Positions 63,609 to 64,000 of a stretch of DNA of 64,000 bases are shown one piece after another (the first letter of the stretch is position 1; each line of letters opens with the position of its first letter). A program made the translations under genes and the position numbers. Under the pieces are notes generated by a model, which worked only from the letters and a program-made list of their open reading frames with translations, had not been told where the DNA came from and searched no databases. Source of the DNA: Sphingomonas sp. MA1305 (GTDB lineage Bacteria > Pseudomonadota > Alphaproteobacteria > Sphingomonadales > Sphingomonadaceae); NCBI RefSeq assembly GCF_016107325.1, contig NZ_RCVT01000002.1, positions 620,001 through 684,000 of the forward strand, given 5' to 3'.

Positions 63609-64000
63609 GGTAGGATTCCATCCGTTGGAGATAGCGGGCGAGGACGTCGATCTCGATGTTGACGCGCTGTCCCGGCGCCAGCGCGCCGAGCGTCGTCACC
63701 GCCTGGGTATGCGGGATCAGATTGACCGAGAACTGCGTCACCTCGCCTCGGTCCTCGACCCGATTGACGGTCAGCGAGACGCCGTCGACGGTGATCGACC
63801 CCTTGGTCGCGACGAACGGGGCGAGGTCGCCGGGCAAAGCGAAGTCGACGCGGTGCGAATCGCCGTCGGGGCGGACGTCGACCACGGTGGCGACGCCGTC
63901 GACATGACCGGTGACGATATGGCCGCCCAGCTCGTCGCCCAATTTCATCGCGCGTTCGAGGTTGAGCGGCTGACCGATGCGCCACTGGTCGGCGGTGCGG
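63592..64000 (-). CDS. ribE: Riboflavin synthase, alpha chain (partial)
   Basis: The C-terminal 135 residues of a riboflavin synthase; the gene continues beyond the right edge. Visible are NLERAMKLGDELGGHIVTGHVDG, the start of the second lumazine-binding barrel, GSITVDGVSLTVN and the C-terminal helix NIEIDVLARYLQRM. It converts two lumazines to riboflavin and the RibH substrate. Overlaps ribB by 17 bases. Confidence 0.93.
   Translation of the reverse strand, partial: RTADQWRIGQPLNLERAMKLGDELGGHIVTGHVDGVATVVDVRPDGDSHRVDFALPGDLAPFVATKGSITVDGVSLTVNRVEDRGEVTQFSVNLIPHTQAVTTLGALAPGQRVNIEIDVLARYLQRMESYRGQSR

Noticed and set aside
63592..64000. FMN riboswitch ahead of the riboflavin genes
   Set aside because: The operon's 5' end is outside the window and no RFN-like conserved boxes are visible in the part shown.
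1..64000. CRISPR array, rRNA genes, insertion sequences, prophage or plasmid origin
   Set aside because: No regularly spaced repeats, no rRNA-like segment, no transposase, integrase or replication-initiator motif found on either strand.

Overview
The window is dense, GC-rich DNA (GC-rich third codon positions, almost no intergenic space) from an alphaproteobacterium, most likely a sphingomonad (Sphingomonas or a close relative). The supporting signs are the metX-metW genes facing hisC-tyrA, a zinc-ribbon membrane protein facing ftsEX, a COQ9 protein, HWE-type histidine kinase signalling, a large TonB-dependent receptor and characteristic palindromic repeats. Many neighbouring genes are joined by 4-base ATGA or GTGA stop/start overlaps, so operons can be read directly.

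Layout. 0-9.9 kb: end of a dicarboxylate/amino-acid symporter, an FMN reductase, a class A penicillin-binding protein, a YgiB/YgiC-like pair, a three-gene unit of very small proteins, a threonine aldolase, an EamA transporter, an epimerase-like protein carrying an in-frame palindromic repeat, and an M28 peptidase. 10-18 kb: pepN, then an envelope-glycan module (GT-C-like membrane protein, GtrA, methyltransferase, GtrB-like glycosyltransferase) and a PAP2-type membrane protein. 18-20.1 kb: a less GC-rich accessory pair, a pentapeptide-repeat protein and a secreted protein. 20-30.4 kb: the RelA/SpoT homologue, an HxlR regulator, a frameshifted VOC gene, small housekeeping genes (thiamine phosphate synthase-like, YggS, HAD, ankyrin, SCO, YcgN, YgjP-like), a second class A PBP and msrB.

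30.4-33.9 kb: a type III polyketide synthase, methyltransferase and flavoprotein operon with a divergent winged-helix regulator. Its content matches phenolic-lipid (alkylresorcinol/alkylquinone) pathways. 34.1-42.7 kb: the most striking locus, a six-gene operon with three secreted DUF11-like proteins, a 1656-residue outer-membrane barrel protein with DUF11 and SdrD/CNA-B-like domains, a small protein and a tandem PilZ protein. It is preceded by a perfect FNR-type box and ends in an intrinsic terminator. I read it as an oxygen- and c-di-GMP-responsive surface system.

42.7-54 kb: tRNA-Leu(GAG), ftsE-ftsX-ydcF-plsC, a TonB-dependent receptor apparently inserted between a duplicated tail of tyrA, then tyrA-hisC facing metX-metW. 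53.7-64 kb: a single-domain response regulator, an HWE histidine kinase, ssb, feoAB, COQ9, a DMT transporter, an Old Yellow Enzyme, and the riboflavin genes ribH-ribB-ribE running off the right edge.

Non-coding items that stand out are a roughly 120-130 bp unassigned element present twice in opposite orientations (25.3 and 46.7 kb), the in-frame 81 bp palindrome at 7.8 kb, a 138 bp nested palindrome at 61.4 kb, and a hairpin sequestering the feoA ribosome-binding site. I see no rRNA, CRISPR array, transposase or phage gene.
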